Source: Bdellovibrionales bacterium RIFCSPHIGHO2_01_FULL_40_29
GTDB taxonomy: Bacteria; Bdellovibrionota; Bdellovibrionia; Bdellovibrionales; Bdellovibrionaceae
Direction of reading: 5' to 3'
Length of the DNA: 64,000 nucleotides
Assembly: GCA_001771815.1 (NCBI GenBank)
Contig: MEPU01000013.1
Location: 434,001-498,000, forward strand
Position 1 is the first letter of the stretch, and the number at the start of each line of letters is the position of its first letter. The translations under genes and the position numbers were made by a program. Under the pieces are notes generated by a model. It saw only the letters and a list, made by a program, of their open reading frames with translations. It was not told the origin of the DNA and ran no database searches. Shown one piece after another: positions 18,051 through 26,301 of the stretch.

Positions 18051-19172
18051 ATGGCTCTGGGCAAGGCGAAATCCAGACAAATAGCAATGAGCATGGTATC
18101 CATTTTTCTACTTCATTGTGTGCACCATCAGGTGCCAACAACTGTCACTCGTGATCCAGCAGCACTAGACGCTGACAACAAAGTGCAGCGCTATGCGTTT
18201 GAACAGTGTACGTCAGAGAGTCGATTGTATTTAGAGGATCAAATTTTGAGAATGCCCGAAGTTTACTATCGGTCACATCAGAATGAATGGACACAGCGAA
18301 TACCAATGAGTTGTTTTCAGTTTGCCCAAAAAAATTATGGAGGCGCTTTTGCTCAGTGTGCTGATGAGGATGCGAAACCAACAACGAACGCGCGCCGTCC
18401 CTGCATGACTGAAATTTATGTCACGCTAGCTTATAATGCATATCATGATGTGATGGATTGTTTTAGCCTAGATCCAAAAGATTATTTTTTGCAAATTATG
18501 ATCGAGAGTGGATTTCATATCAATGCTATCAATCGAACGGGCTTTGATGCGGGAATGGCGCAATTTACTGCGAATGGAATTAAGAAAGTGCTCGAAAATA
18601 ATCAAGTGCAACGCGTTCGGAATCACTTGTTTTCGAGTTCGAGACCTTCGTGCTCTAGAATTTCAAGCATTATGGGTGATTTTGATATTGAATCCCATGC
18701 CGTTAAGAATCGTTGTGCCATGATTGCGACTCCACAGAATCCTTATCGAAGTATGTTTTTTTATTTTTTACATCGAATGTCTGATCAAATTGTTTTATCC
18801 GATATGCTTTCTGAAATCTCAGATCTTAATGGCGTGATGTCAGAGCGCTTGAAGAAGCATTTAACATATTTAGCTTACAATCGCGGTTTGACTGGAACAA
18901 AGCGAATTTTAAAAGGCTACATTGAATCTCGTCGTGTTGTGGGTCATCAAATAGTTCCAGAGGATTTTGATTTAGAAAAAAACTTAAGTGCTATTAAAAA
19001 AATTCTTCGAATGGATTCTGACAAGCGAGACCAACTTCGCAGCGCCAAGAGAATAAAAAACTTATCGTTCGCTGAATATGCTGTTATTCATGGAGCCACT
19101 TATGTCTCGGATATGGCAGCAGCAAATCAGATGGTGCGACGCTATCTGGGTGATCAGTGTGGCGGGCTTTAG
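18051..19172 (+). CDS. Lipoprotein with SLT-like lytic transglycosylase domain
   Basis: A 373-residue protein with a lipobox-like end to its signal (FLLHC, C23) and a central segment resembling Slt-family muramidases: the motif around E152, MIESGFHINAINRTGFDAGMAQF in two parts (149-160 and 161-172), matches the usual ESxFxPxAxSxxGAxGLMQ pattern, and LAYNRGLTG later matches the AYNxG motif. It would cleave peptidoglycan glycan strands at the outer membrane. Substitutions (Gly-Phe-Asp, Met-Ala-Gln-Phe) make it a divergent member. The start could also be the ATG at 18087. It is divergent from tolQ, hinting at shared cell-wall control. Confidence 0.72.
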   Translation: MALGKAKSRQIAMSMVSIFLLHCVHHQVPTTVTRDPAALDADNKVQRYAFEQCTSESRLYLEDQILRMPEVYYRSHQNEWTQRIPMSCFQFAQKNYGGAFAQCADEDAKPTTNARRPCMTEIYVTLAYNAYHDVMDCFSLDPKDYFLQIMIESGFHINAINRTGFDAGMAQFTANGIKKVLENNQVQRVRNHLFSSSRPSCSRISSIMGDFDIESHAVKNRCAMIATPQNPYRSMFFYFLHRMSDQIVLSDMLSEISDLNGVMSERLKKHLTYLAYNRGLTGTKRILKGYIESRRVVGHQIVPEDFDLEKNLSAIKKILRMDSDKRDQLRSAKRIKNLSFAEYAVIHGATYVSDMAAANQMVRRYLGDQCGGL

Positions 19173-19237
19173 ACTAATTTGAGATGAGGTCTTGTCAAAT
19201 GTGAGCGACCCTGTTAATCGTTGGCAAAGAGGATCCT

Positions 19238-19996
19238 ATGCGAATCATACTTGTCACTTTTTGTAGCTTAATCGCGTGTCTTATTATTTTTTGGACGGTT
19301 AAATTTTGGGGGCGTTCTCAGCATTACGTTCCGTACTCTCATCCCATTTATGTGGCGGCAGCCCAAAGCTCGGCTCCACTTATTTTTATTAAACCGAAAT
19401 TCGAGAATTTCGAATCAGCCATTAACTCAAATCAAAATCTTTACTTAAATGTGGCAACGACCTCAGATCAGATTCTTGTAATTCCTAAGAGAGAATTCAA
19501 AGAAAAGGCCATTCGTAATTCAAAAATGAGTGAAATTGCTTCCGATGTTGTTCTCTTCAGCACAGTAAAGGAAAAATTAGAGAATCGTTTTTTAGTTTTA
19601 AACTTATTGGAAAATGCTCACGCGGGGCATGCGATTTTTTGGGATGAGTTGAAAAAAATGGGATGGGACAAGGGCGAGCGATTGATTATTACAAGTCCCT
19701 ACGAAGCGATTGCAAAATCTTTGAAAGAGCTGGCGCCGGCGTTGCTTTATGGCTCGACACAGCCTGAAATTTTGCGAATTGTCGCGATGGATTCTATGAA
19801 TTTAATTGAGGCGGTTAGTCTGCGCGCGGATGTCATTATACATCCTCTTAAAATTCGAAATCAGGATTTTTATCAGGAAACCATTTTAAAAGAACTCAAG
19901 CGTCGCCATAAGCAAATTCTTGTTGGTCCTGTGACTGAAGAGCAGCTCTCTGTTGCATTAGATTTGCAGCCATTGGGTATCATTGTCGAAAAATAG
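19238..19996 (+). CDS. Membrane-anchored GDPD-like protein lacking catalytic residues
   Basis: A 252-residue protein with an N-terminal membrane segment (about 4-23). The rest follows the order of a glycerophosphodiester phosphodiesterase TIM barrel: a P-FENFESAI helix, the strand NLYLNVATTSDQILVI, RFLVLNLLEN, LIITSPYEAIAKSLKELAP, and the closing VSLRADVIIHPLKI and LDLQPLGIIVEK. The usual HRG, E-x-D and HD active-site residues are replaced (IKPK, YLNVAT, PKRE), so hydrolase activity is unlikely. The assignment comes from pattern matching by eye. A GAGGA Shine-Dalgarno precedes the ATG. Confidence 0.6.
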   Translation: MRIILVTFCSLIACLIIFWTVKFWGRSQHYVPYSHPIYVAAAQSSAPLIFIKPKFENFESAINSNQNLYLNVATTSDQILVIPKREFKEKAIRNSKMSEIASDVVLFSTVKEKLENRFLVLNLLENAHAGHAIFWDELKKMGWDKGERLIITSPYEAIAKSLKELAPALLYGSTQPEILRIVAMDSMNLIEAVSLRADVIIHPLKIRNQDFYQETILKELKRRHKQILVGPVTEEQLSVALDLQPLGIIVEK

Positions 19997-20073
19997 GTCT
20001 TTTGAGTTTTCAATTGCCTTTCATTGAGCAATCCGCTAATTTGCAGGTCTAAATACGATATTTTTTAACGTAT

Positions 20074-20089
20074 ATAACAATTTTGTTAT
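20074..20089. promoter_or_regulatory. 16-bp palindrome, probable suf operator
   Basis: A perfect palindrome, ATAACAATTTTGTTAT, lies 38 bp before the Rrf2 regulator start. It is placed inside a possible promoter: TTTAAC at 20064-20069 and TATTAG at 20087-20092 are 17 bp apart. Related half-sites (TATATAAC and GTTATATG) flank it. Such a position suits autoregulation by the Rrf2 protein; the binding protein is inferred. Confidence 0.5.
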
Positions 20090-20126
20090 TAGTTATATGT
20101 AACCATTTGAATTTATTGGATAATAT

Positions 20127-20531
20127 ATGATCAAAATGAATCGAAAAATGGAATATGCCCTAATGGCTTTGCGCCATATGAGCCAGAAATCAACGACTCA
20201 GCTGACTTCAGCAAAAGAGATCGCCGATCACATGCATATTCCATTTGATGTCATAGCCCGAGTGCTTCAGGTTCTGTCGTCAAAGGGTTTACTAAAGGCA
20301 GAATATGGAGCGTCAGGCGGATACTCGTTAGCTCGTCCATTAAGCGAAGTTTCAGTTCATGATCTTTCGGAAATGTTAGAGGGGCACGTGTCTTTAACAA
20401 AATGTCTTTCTAGTGATGAGCCTTGTGATATTTCATCGGCGTGCAATATCACGAATCCCATTTTAACATTAAATAAAAAGGTTCAAGAATTTTACCGTTC
20501 AGTTCCTCTAAGCGAGGTTCTGCATGTCTGA
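20127..20531 (+). CDS. Rrf2-family Fe-S-sensing regulator of the suf operon
   Basis: A 134-residue winged-helix repressor of the Rrf2 family (IscR/SufR type). The helix-turn-helix covers about 26-55 ([20 protein letters not shown]), followed by the wing [11 protein letters not shown]. Three cysteines (C93, C100, C106) stand in the place of the [2Fe-2S] ligands of IscR, although the first spacing is six residues rather than five. As first gene of the suf cluster it probably senses Fe-S status and represses its own operon through the upstream palindrome. Its end overlaps sufB by 8 bp. Confidence 0.88.
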   Translation: MIKMNRKMEYALMALRHMSQKSTTQLTSAKEIADHMHIPFDVIARVLQVLSSKGLLKAEYGASGGYSLARPLSEVSVHDLSEMLEGHVSLTKCLSSDEPCDISSACNITNPILTLNKKVQEFYRSVPLSEVLHV

Positions 20532-21945
20532 AAATTATGAATACAAATATGGATTTTCGACAGATATTGAATCGGAAAATGTAGGTAAAGGTCTTAACGA
20601 GGACATTGTCCGTATTATTTCAGCTAAAAAAAATGAACCTGAATGGATGTTAGAATATCGTCTCAAAGCGTATCGGCATTGGATCACACTGAAAGAGCCG
20701 ACTTGGGCTTTAGTGAATTATCCAAAAATTGATTTTCAAGATTTAACTTATTACTCAGCCCCGAAGCCAAAGAAAGCGACTCCACAATCCATGGATGAAA
20801 TTGATCCGGAGTTGATTAAAACATTCGAGCGATTGGGCATTCCACTTCAAGAGCAAAAACGAATTTCTGGTGTTGCTGTGGATGTGGTTTTTGACTCTGT
20901 AAGTATTGCGACAACTCACCACGAAGAGTTGGAAAAAGTCGGAGTTATCTTTTGCTCTATTTCAGAAGCCTTGAAAAAACATCCTGAATTGGTGCGAAAA
21001 CATTTGGGCACCGTTGTTCCTATTACAGATAATTACTATGCGGCTTTGAATGCGGCTGTTTTTTCAGATGGTTCATTTTGCTATATTCCCAAAGGTGTGC
21101 GTTGTCCGATGGACTTATCGACTTACTTCCGAATCAATGCCAAAGAGACTGGACAGTTCGAGCGAACATTGATTATTGCTGAAGAGGGAAGTTACGTGAA
21201 TTATCTCGAGGGATGTACGGCTCCTCAGCGCGATGAAAATCAGTTGCATGCGGCTGTGGTTGAATTGATCGCGTTTGATCATGCTGAAATTAAATATTCA
21301 ACAGTACAAAATTGGTATGCTGGTGATAAAAACGGTAACGGTGGAATTTATAATTTCGTCACTAAACGCGGGATTTGCAAAGGCATCAGTTCTAAAATTT
21401 CTTGGACACAGGTTGAATCGGGTTCGGCAATCACGTGGAAATATCCATCTGTTATTTTACAGGGCGATAATTCAGAGGGAGCTTTTTACTCCGTTGCATT
21501 AACGCATGATTATATGCAGGCCGATACCGGAACAAAAATGATTCACATCGGAAAAAATACAAAAAGCACAATTATTTCTAAGGGCATTTCTGCAGATCAG
21601 TCGTCAAACGCTTATCGCGGTCAGGTGAAGATCATGCCATCAGCAGAGAATGCTCGAAATTATTCACAGTGTGATTCGATGCTGGTGGGTGACAAATGCA
21701 GTGCACACACTTTTCCATATATTGAAGTCAAAAATAAATCAGCCACATTAGAGCATGAAGCCACAACTTCTAGGATTTCTGAAGATCAAATTTTTTATTT
21801 GAACTCACGAGGTCTTAGTGGAGAAAAAGCCATTTCAATGTTGGTGAATGGTTTTTGCAAGGATGTTTTTAAACAACTGCCATTAGAATTTTCAGTTGAA
21901 GCCGTTAAGCTCATTGAAATGAAGTTAGAAAACTCGGTCGGATAA
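20524..21945 (+). CDS. sufB: Fe-S cluster assembly protein SufB
   Basis: A 473-residue scaffold component of the SufBCD complex that assembles Fe-S clusters. It has the SufB N-terminal segment with [14 protein letters not shown] (about 37-50), the beta-helix core with [19 protein letters not shown], and the late [17 protein letters not shown] region with the conserved cysteine in the scaffold site, ending with the helical SufBD tail ([12 protein letters not shown]). Length matches SufB. The start overlaps the regulator stop, so expression is coupled. Confidence 0.97.
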   Translation: MSENYEYKYGFSTDIESENVGKGLNEDIVRIISAKKNEPEWMLEYRLKAYRHWITLKEPTWALVNYPKIDFQDLTYYSAPKPKKATPQSMDEIDPELIKTFERLGIPLQEQKRISGVAVDVVFDSVSIATTHHEELEKVGVIFCSISEALKKHPELVRKHLGTVVPITDNYYAALNAAVFSDGSFCYIPKGVRCPMDLSTYFRINAKETGQFERTLIIAEEGSYVNYLEGCTAPQRDENQLHAAVVELIAFDHAEIKYSTVQNWYAGDKNGNGGIYNFVTKRGICKGISSKISWTQVESGSAITWKYPSVILQGDNSEGAFYSVALTHDYMQADTGTKMIHIGKNTKSTIISKGISADQSSNAYRGQVKIMPSAENARNYSQCDSMLVGDKCSAHTFPYIEVKNKSATLEHEATTSRISEDQIFYLNSRGLSGEKAISMLVNGFCKDVFKQLPLEFSVEAVKLIEMKLENSVG

Positions 21946-21960
21946 AGAGGAAGCGAAAAT

Positions 21961-22710
21961 ATGTTACAGATTACAAATCTTCACGCCAAAATTGACAGCA
22001 AAGAAATTCTTAAAGGACTTTCCTTGAAGGTCAACGCCGGAGAAGTTCATGCGATTATGGGACCCAATGGTTCTGGTAAAAGCACTCTTTCAAAAATTTT
22101 AGCAGGGCACCCATCGTACGAAGTGACGAGTGGCGAAATAAAGTTTGAAATTAATTTTCAAATGCAAAATTTATTAGAGCTGTCTCCAGACGCTCGAGCT
22201 AAGGAAGGTATTTTTTTAGCATTTCAATACCCTATTGAAGTTCCTGGAGTTTCAAATTTTAATTTTTTACATGAATCTTTTAATGCGGTTCTGACTCATC
22301 AGGGCTCTGAACCTATGCCCGAGGGTGAATTCCGAGAATTTTTGTTTCAAAAAATGAAACTTGTAAATATGAAACCGGAATACTTGGATCGCGCTGTTAA
22401 TGTTGGTTTTTCGGGCGGAGAAAAAAAACGCAATGAAATATTACAAATGGCAGTTCTCTCGCCACGATTGGCTTTGTTAGATGAAACGGACTCTGGATTA
22501 GATATTGATGCACTTAAAACAGTTGCTGAAGGCGTTAATAAATTGCGTTCAAAGCAGAATGCAATTGTCTTGGTCACCCATTATCAAAGGCTTCTGGATT
22601 ATATTAAGCCGGACTTTGTGCACGTGTTGGCCAATGGAAAAATTATTCAAACTGGTGATGCTAGCTTAGCTTTAGAGCTTGAAAAAAAAGGATACGACTG
22701 GTTGTTGTAA
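21961..22710 (+). CDS. sufC: Fe-S assembly ATPase SufC
   Basis: A 249-residue cytoplasmic ABC-type ATPase that drives the SufBCD complex. Walker A is GPNGSGKST (34-42), the signature is FSGGEKKRNEI, and Walker B is LALLDETDSGLDIDAL with the SufC-specific ETDSGLD motif. The start has an AGAGGAAG Shine-Dalgarno. It lies 15 bp after sufB. Its stop codon falls within a stable hairpin that separates it from sufD. Confidence 0.97.
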   Translation: MLQITNLHAKIDSKEILKGLSLKVNAGEVHAIMGPNGSGKSTLSKILAGHPSYEVTSGEIKFEINFQMQNLLELSPDARAKEGIFLAFQYPIEVPGVSNFNFLHESFNAVLTHQGSEPMPEGEFREFLFQKMKLVNMKPEYLDRAVNVGFSGGEKKRNEILQMAVLSPRLALLDETDSGLDIDALKTVAEGVNKLRSKQNAIVLVTHYQRLLDYIKPDFVHVLANGKIIQTGDASLALELEKKGYDWLL

Positions 22711-22717
22711 CCAGTCG
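22695..22717 (+). other. Hairpin over the sufC stop codon
   Basis: CGACTGGTT and AACCAGTCG form a perfect 9-bp stem with a 5-nt loop; the sufC TAA starts in the loop and ends in the 3' arm. No U-tract follows, so it is not a standard terminator. It ends 9 nt before the sufD ATG, which has no Shine-Dalgarno, so it could affect translation of sufD or mRNA stability. Confidence 0.6.
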
Positions 22718-22726
22718 ATTTATATC

Positions 22727-23941
22727 ATGATAAGTACAGACCTATCTCAATTAGAAACTTTAAAACAAATTCTTCCGACTCGAAAAGAAGAGGCTTGGAA
22801 ATACACGTCTCTTGCGGATTTTAAGGCGTTTTCGTGGAATTCAGTTGCCGAAGAGGGCTCTGAGTTCATGACTCACGATCAAATGCAGAAGCTCTCTTTA
22901 AATTTACCAGCTGATTTTTATAATCTTGTTTTTGTAAATGGCATTTTGAATGTCACTCTATCAGATGAACTGTCAGATTCAATTCAAGTTCAAACCATTG
23001 AAGACACGGATTTAATTATTTCAGATGATCATCCTGAAAAAAATCTTTTGAAATTTTCGAACTCTTGTCTACGTAAAAAAACAGTTGTTTCGGTGACGGC
23101 TCATCAGGTTTTACAAAAACCAATTCATTTTTTATATGTGCAGAACTCTAAAAAATCTCTGTTTAGCAGCGAAAAAGTTGCAATTCACATTGGTAAAAAT
23201 GCGGAAGTGACCTTGATAAGTCAGACCATTAGCTTGGATGATTCTATTCAGGGATCCATTAATTTGAATATGAATCTTTCGGTTGATGAGGATGCCCGGG
23301 TTAAATTCATTCAAATTCAGAATGAAAATCAAATCTCGTATCACTTTGCTCAAACCGAAGTGCAACTTTCATCGAATGCGCAGTGGAAGTCCTTGATTAT
23401 GACTTTAGGTGGCAAGTTGATTCGTCACTATTTTCATATTGCGATGTCGGGGCATGGTGCGGATGCGCAAATTCTGGGACTAAATGCTTTAGGAGACACC
23501 CAGCATTCGGATCATTATACATTTATTCAACATGTAAAGGGTGGGAACCAATCTCGGCAGCTATTTAAATCTGTTTTATCGGATTCATCACATGGTGTGT
23601 TTCGAGGGCGAGTGCGCATCGAACGTGACGCGCAAAAAGCAAGTTCTGAGCAATTGAATAATAATTTATTGCTGACTCGTGAAGCTCAAGCAGATTCGAT
23701 TCCTCAGTTGGAAATTTATGCGGATGATGTGAAGGCCGGACATGGCTCAACCGTGGGTCAGTTGAATAAAGATGAAATATTTTATTTTTTGAGCCGTGGA
23801 ATTAATCAGTATCAAGCTGTCAAAATGCTTTCGATCGGATTTGCTCAGGATCTTGTTTTTCAATTTGAAGATAAAATCGTGCAGGATTGGCTATTAAAAA
23901 AATTGAATACTAAGCTAGATGGGATGATTAAAAATGTTTAA
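22727..23941 (+). CDS. sufD: Fe-S cluster assembly protein SufD
   Basis: A 404-residue SufD subunit, partner of SufB and SufC. The N-terminal LPTRKEEAWKYTSLADF motif (about 14-30) is diagnostic, and the C-terminal SufBD core includes HGSTVGQLNKDEIFYFLSRG (split across about 344-363) shared with SufB. The ATG at 22727 is used; the open frame extends back into sufC but has no better start. No Shine-Dalgarno is visible, suggesting re-initiation after sufC. It overlaps sufS by 8 bp. Confidence 0.94.
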   Translation: MISTDLSQLETLKQILPTRKEEAWKYTSLADFKAFSWNSVAEEGSEFMTHDQMQKLSLNLPADFYNLVFVNGILNVTLSDELSDSIQVQTIEDTDLIISDDHPEKNLLKFSNSCLRKKTVVSVTAHQVLQKPIHFLYVQNSKKSLFSSEKVAIHIGKNAEVTLISQTISLDDSIQGSINLNMNLSVDEDARVKFIQIQNENQISYHFAQTEVQLSSNAQWKSLIMTLGGKLIRHYFHIAMSGHGADAQILGLNALGDTQHSDHYTFIQHVKGGNQSRQLFKSVLSDSSHGVFRGRVRIERDAQKASSEQLNNNLLLTREAQADSIPQLEIYADDVKAGHGSTVGQLNKDEIFYFLSRGINQYQAVKMLSIGFAQDLVFQFEDKIVQDWLLKKLNTKLDGMIKNV

Positions 23942-25151
23942 TCTTCAAGAGGTTCGAGCCCAGTTTCCAGCACTAAAACAAAAAGTTCATGGTCAGGATT
24001 TAGTCTATTTGGACAGTGCCGCGACGACGTTAAAACCACAAAGTGTGATTGACCGAATCAATCAGTATTATTCATTTGAAACCGCAAATGTTCATCGTGG
24101 CGCACATTATCTGAGCGATATGGCAACAGCTGAATTTGAGAAAGCTCGAGAAACTATTCGTCAGTTTATAAATGCTAGCACAACAGAAGAAATTATTTTC
24201 ACCAAAGGCACGACAGAAGGTTTAAATCTGATTGCGTGCAGTTATGGAGAGAATTTTTTAAACGAAGGTGACGAGATCGTAATCACTGAATTGGAGCATC
24301 ATGCCAATATTGTGCCGTGGCAGGTTCTGGCTCAGAAAAAAAATTGTCAGTTAAAATTTATTTCAGTCGATGCTCAGGGTGAATTGGACTATGGCAGTTT
24401 AGATAAAATGATAACCTCAAAAACTAAAATTGTGAGTTTTTCGGGGTGTTCTAATATTTTAGGGACAATGATTTCTGTGGAAAAAGTTGTTCAAAAGGCA
24501 AAATCAGTTGGTGCTGTGACAATTTTAGATGCCGCGCAGTTGGTTTCTCAAGAAATAATTGATGTTCAAAAGTGGGGTGTCGATTTCTTGGTGTTTTCGG
24601 CGCATAAGTTATTTGGTCCCTATGGTTTTGGTGTTCTGTTTGGTCGAAAAGCATTGCTTGTAAAAATGCCTCCATACCAAACGGGTGGCAGTATGATTTC
24701 CTGTGTTGATTTTAAATCGACGACCTATAATGATCTGCCGTTTAAATTTGAAGCCGGTACTCCTCATATTGAGGGCGCCATTGGAACAGCTGCAGCAATT
24801 GATTTTTTTCGAAGTTTTAATATCCGAGATATTTTTAATCACGAGCAAAAGTTGATGACCCAATTAAAAATTGGTTTTTCTGAAATACCCGAGATTCGCT
24901 TGTTTGGAGTAGCTGCTCAGAAGGCGGCAATTGTCAGTTTCACCATGAATGGTGCCCACCATTCGGATATTGGACAAATTTTAGATCAACAAGGTGTTGC
25001 TGTTCGCGTGGGTCATCACTGCACGCAGCCCCTTCTGAAAAAATTTAATCTGACGGGTACTGTTCGCGCTTCTATTTCCATTTATAATTCCGAAAATGAT
25101 ATTCAAAGATTGATCGAATCAGTGAAAAAAGCCAAAAGGATGCTACTATGA
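23934..25151 (+). CDS. sufS: Cysteine desulfurase SufS
   Basis: A 405-residue PLP enzyme of the group II cysteine desulfurases, releasing sulfur from cysteine for Fe-S assembly. The PLP-binding lysine is K225 in SAHKLFGPYG, the substrate histidine is in EHHANIVPW, and the persulfide-forming cysteine is C363 in RVGHHCTQPL. All key residues are intact. It overlaps sufD by 8 bp and nfu by 4 bp. No SufE or SufU activator gene is present in the operon. Confidence 0.96.
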   Translation: MFNLQEVRAQFPALKQKVHGQDLVYLDSAATTLKPQSVIDRINQYYSFETANVHRGAHYLSDMATAEFEKARETIRQFINASTTEEIIFTKGTTEGLNLIACSYGENFLNEGDEIVITELEHHANIVPWQVLAQKKNCQLKFISVDAQGELDYGSLDKMITSKTKIVSFSGCSNILGTMISVEKVVQKAKSVGAVTILDAAQLVSQEIIDVQKWGVDFLVFSAHKLFGPYGFGVLFGRKALLVKMPPYQTGGSMISCVDFKSTTYNDLPFKFEAGTPHIEGAIGTAAAIDFFRSFNIRDIFNHEQKLMTQLKIGFSEIPEIRLFGVAAQKAAIVSFTMNGAHHSDIGQILDQQGVAVRVGHHCTQPLLKKFNLTGTVRASISIYNSENDIQRLIESVKKAKRMLL

Positions 25152-25708
25152 CAGCAACTGAAGTTTTGATACGAGTTCAGGCGACCCCAAACCCTAATGC
25201 CTGGAAATTTGTTTTAGATCGCCCCGTTTTAAATGATGGAAAAGCCACTTATTCAACGATAGAAGAGGCTGAACACAATATTTTATCAAAATCATTATTT
25301 CAGATTGAGGGTGTTCGACAAGTTCACTTTTTTCAGAATGTCATCACGGTAACTCATCAATTTGATATTGAGAGTGATAAGTTGCAAGAGCAAGTTTGTA
25401 GCGTTATTCAAACACGCATGCCTGTTCATAATCCCAATCAGACCATTTTGGACGAAAAAAAAATGGCTCGACAGAATCTTTCACCAGAGTTGCAGAAAAT
25501 TGAAGAGATTCTAGATCGAACGATTCGCCCTGGCTTACAAGGCGATGGGGGAGATATTGAAATTATTAAATTTGAGGACAATAAAGTGTATGTGTCTTAC
25601 CAGGGAGCATGTGGCACATGTCCAAGTTCTACGACAGGCACCTTGATGGCCATCGAAGGAATTTTAAAGGACGAGTACAATCCCGCGATCGAAGTGATCC
25701 CGCTTTAG
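25148..25708 (+). CDS. nfu: Nfu-type Fe-S carrier protein
   Basis: A 186-residue two-domain protein. Residues about 5-95 match the Nfu N-terminal domain (VQATPNPNAWKFVLDRP), and about 112-186 are the NifU C-terminal domain with the cluster-binding CxxC (C155 and C158) in GACGTCPSS. It would carry newly made clusters from SufBCD to target proteins. It ends the suf operon and overlaps sufS by 4 bp; its stop overlaps the convergent gene by 4 bp. Confidence 0.93.
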   Translation: MTATEVLIRVQATPNPNAWKFVLDRPVLNDGKATYSTIEEAEHNILSKSLFQIEGVRQVHFFQNVITVTHQFDIESDKLQEQVCSVIQTRMPVHNPNQTILDEKKMARQNLSPELQKIEEILDRTIRPGLQGDGGDIEIIKFEDNKVYVSYQGACGTCPSSTTGTLMAIEGILKDEYNPAIEVIPL

Positions 25709-26301
25709 TGCACAACTTTCTTTGGATCCAAGAAGCCTTTGTAAGCACTGGTTTTATTCACTTTACCTTTGGCCTCTTCACGTTTGCGTTGATCATGCTG
25801 TTGGACCACGTATTCAAAACTATCTTCGGGGCGAGAAGACATTAAAATTTCGCGATTGATTTTAATATTTTCGACCTCGCCTTTGATTGAAAAACTAATA
25901 TAAGATTTTTTTTGTTTGTTAAAACCTTTTACTTTCAATACAAAATTTTCTATTTGATTGGCGCCCATTTCAGGAATGACTCCCGAAATATTTCCTTCTA
26001 CAATTTGAACATCTTCCGGTAAATTCCAATTAAATGGTAAACCGGGTGGAAGTGGTTTGAAGGTTTCTAAGCTGACGATTAACTCGGAAACATCGCTGTC
26101 ATCCAGGCCAATAGTGCTTTCTTTAACTTTGATATCAAAAATAGTTTTTGTAAATTGCTCGGAGGCCATTTTACTCATGGTCATCGAAGCTAAATAACGA
26201 TTTGGTGCGGATGCTTTTTGAAAATAGTGAACGGTGCTGTATCCCATAAATGCTCCGATGAGAATCACTGAAAATGATTTTAGAATGTTGGCGCTGGGCA
26301 T
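25705..26301 (-). CDS. Small membrane-anchored protein, protease-module copy B
   Basis: A 198-residue protein with a single N-terminal membrane segment (about 8-26) and a beta-rich extracytoplasmic domain. It is a paralogue of the 170-residue protein at 28310-28822: both contain an aromatic-x-W strand (FNWNLPEDVQIVEGNISG here, YKWILSENIELISGETSG there), a K-GF-K turn, and a (S)SxPxxxFExxV helix. The C-terminus is Lys-rich. It follows the metalloprotease gene with a 22-bp overlap and is the last of four coupled genes. No known family; it may bind or localise the protease, which is inference. Confidence 0.7.
   Translation of the reverse strand: MPSANILKSFSVILIGAFMGYSTVHYFQKASAPNRYLASMTMSKMASEQFTKTIFDIKVKESTIGLDDSDVSELIVSLETFKPLPPGLPFNWNLPEDVQIVEGNISGVIPEMGANQIENFVLKVKGFNKQKKSYISFSIKGEVENIKINREILMSSRPEDSFEYVVQQHDQRKREEAKGKVNKTSAYKGFLDPKKVVH

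Noticed and set aside
22679-22726. Upstream ATG for sufD within sufC
   Set aside because: It adds residues with no match to SufD and lies inside the sufC coding end; the ATG at 22727 gives the normal N-terminus.
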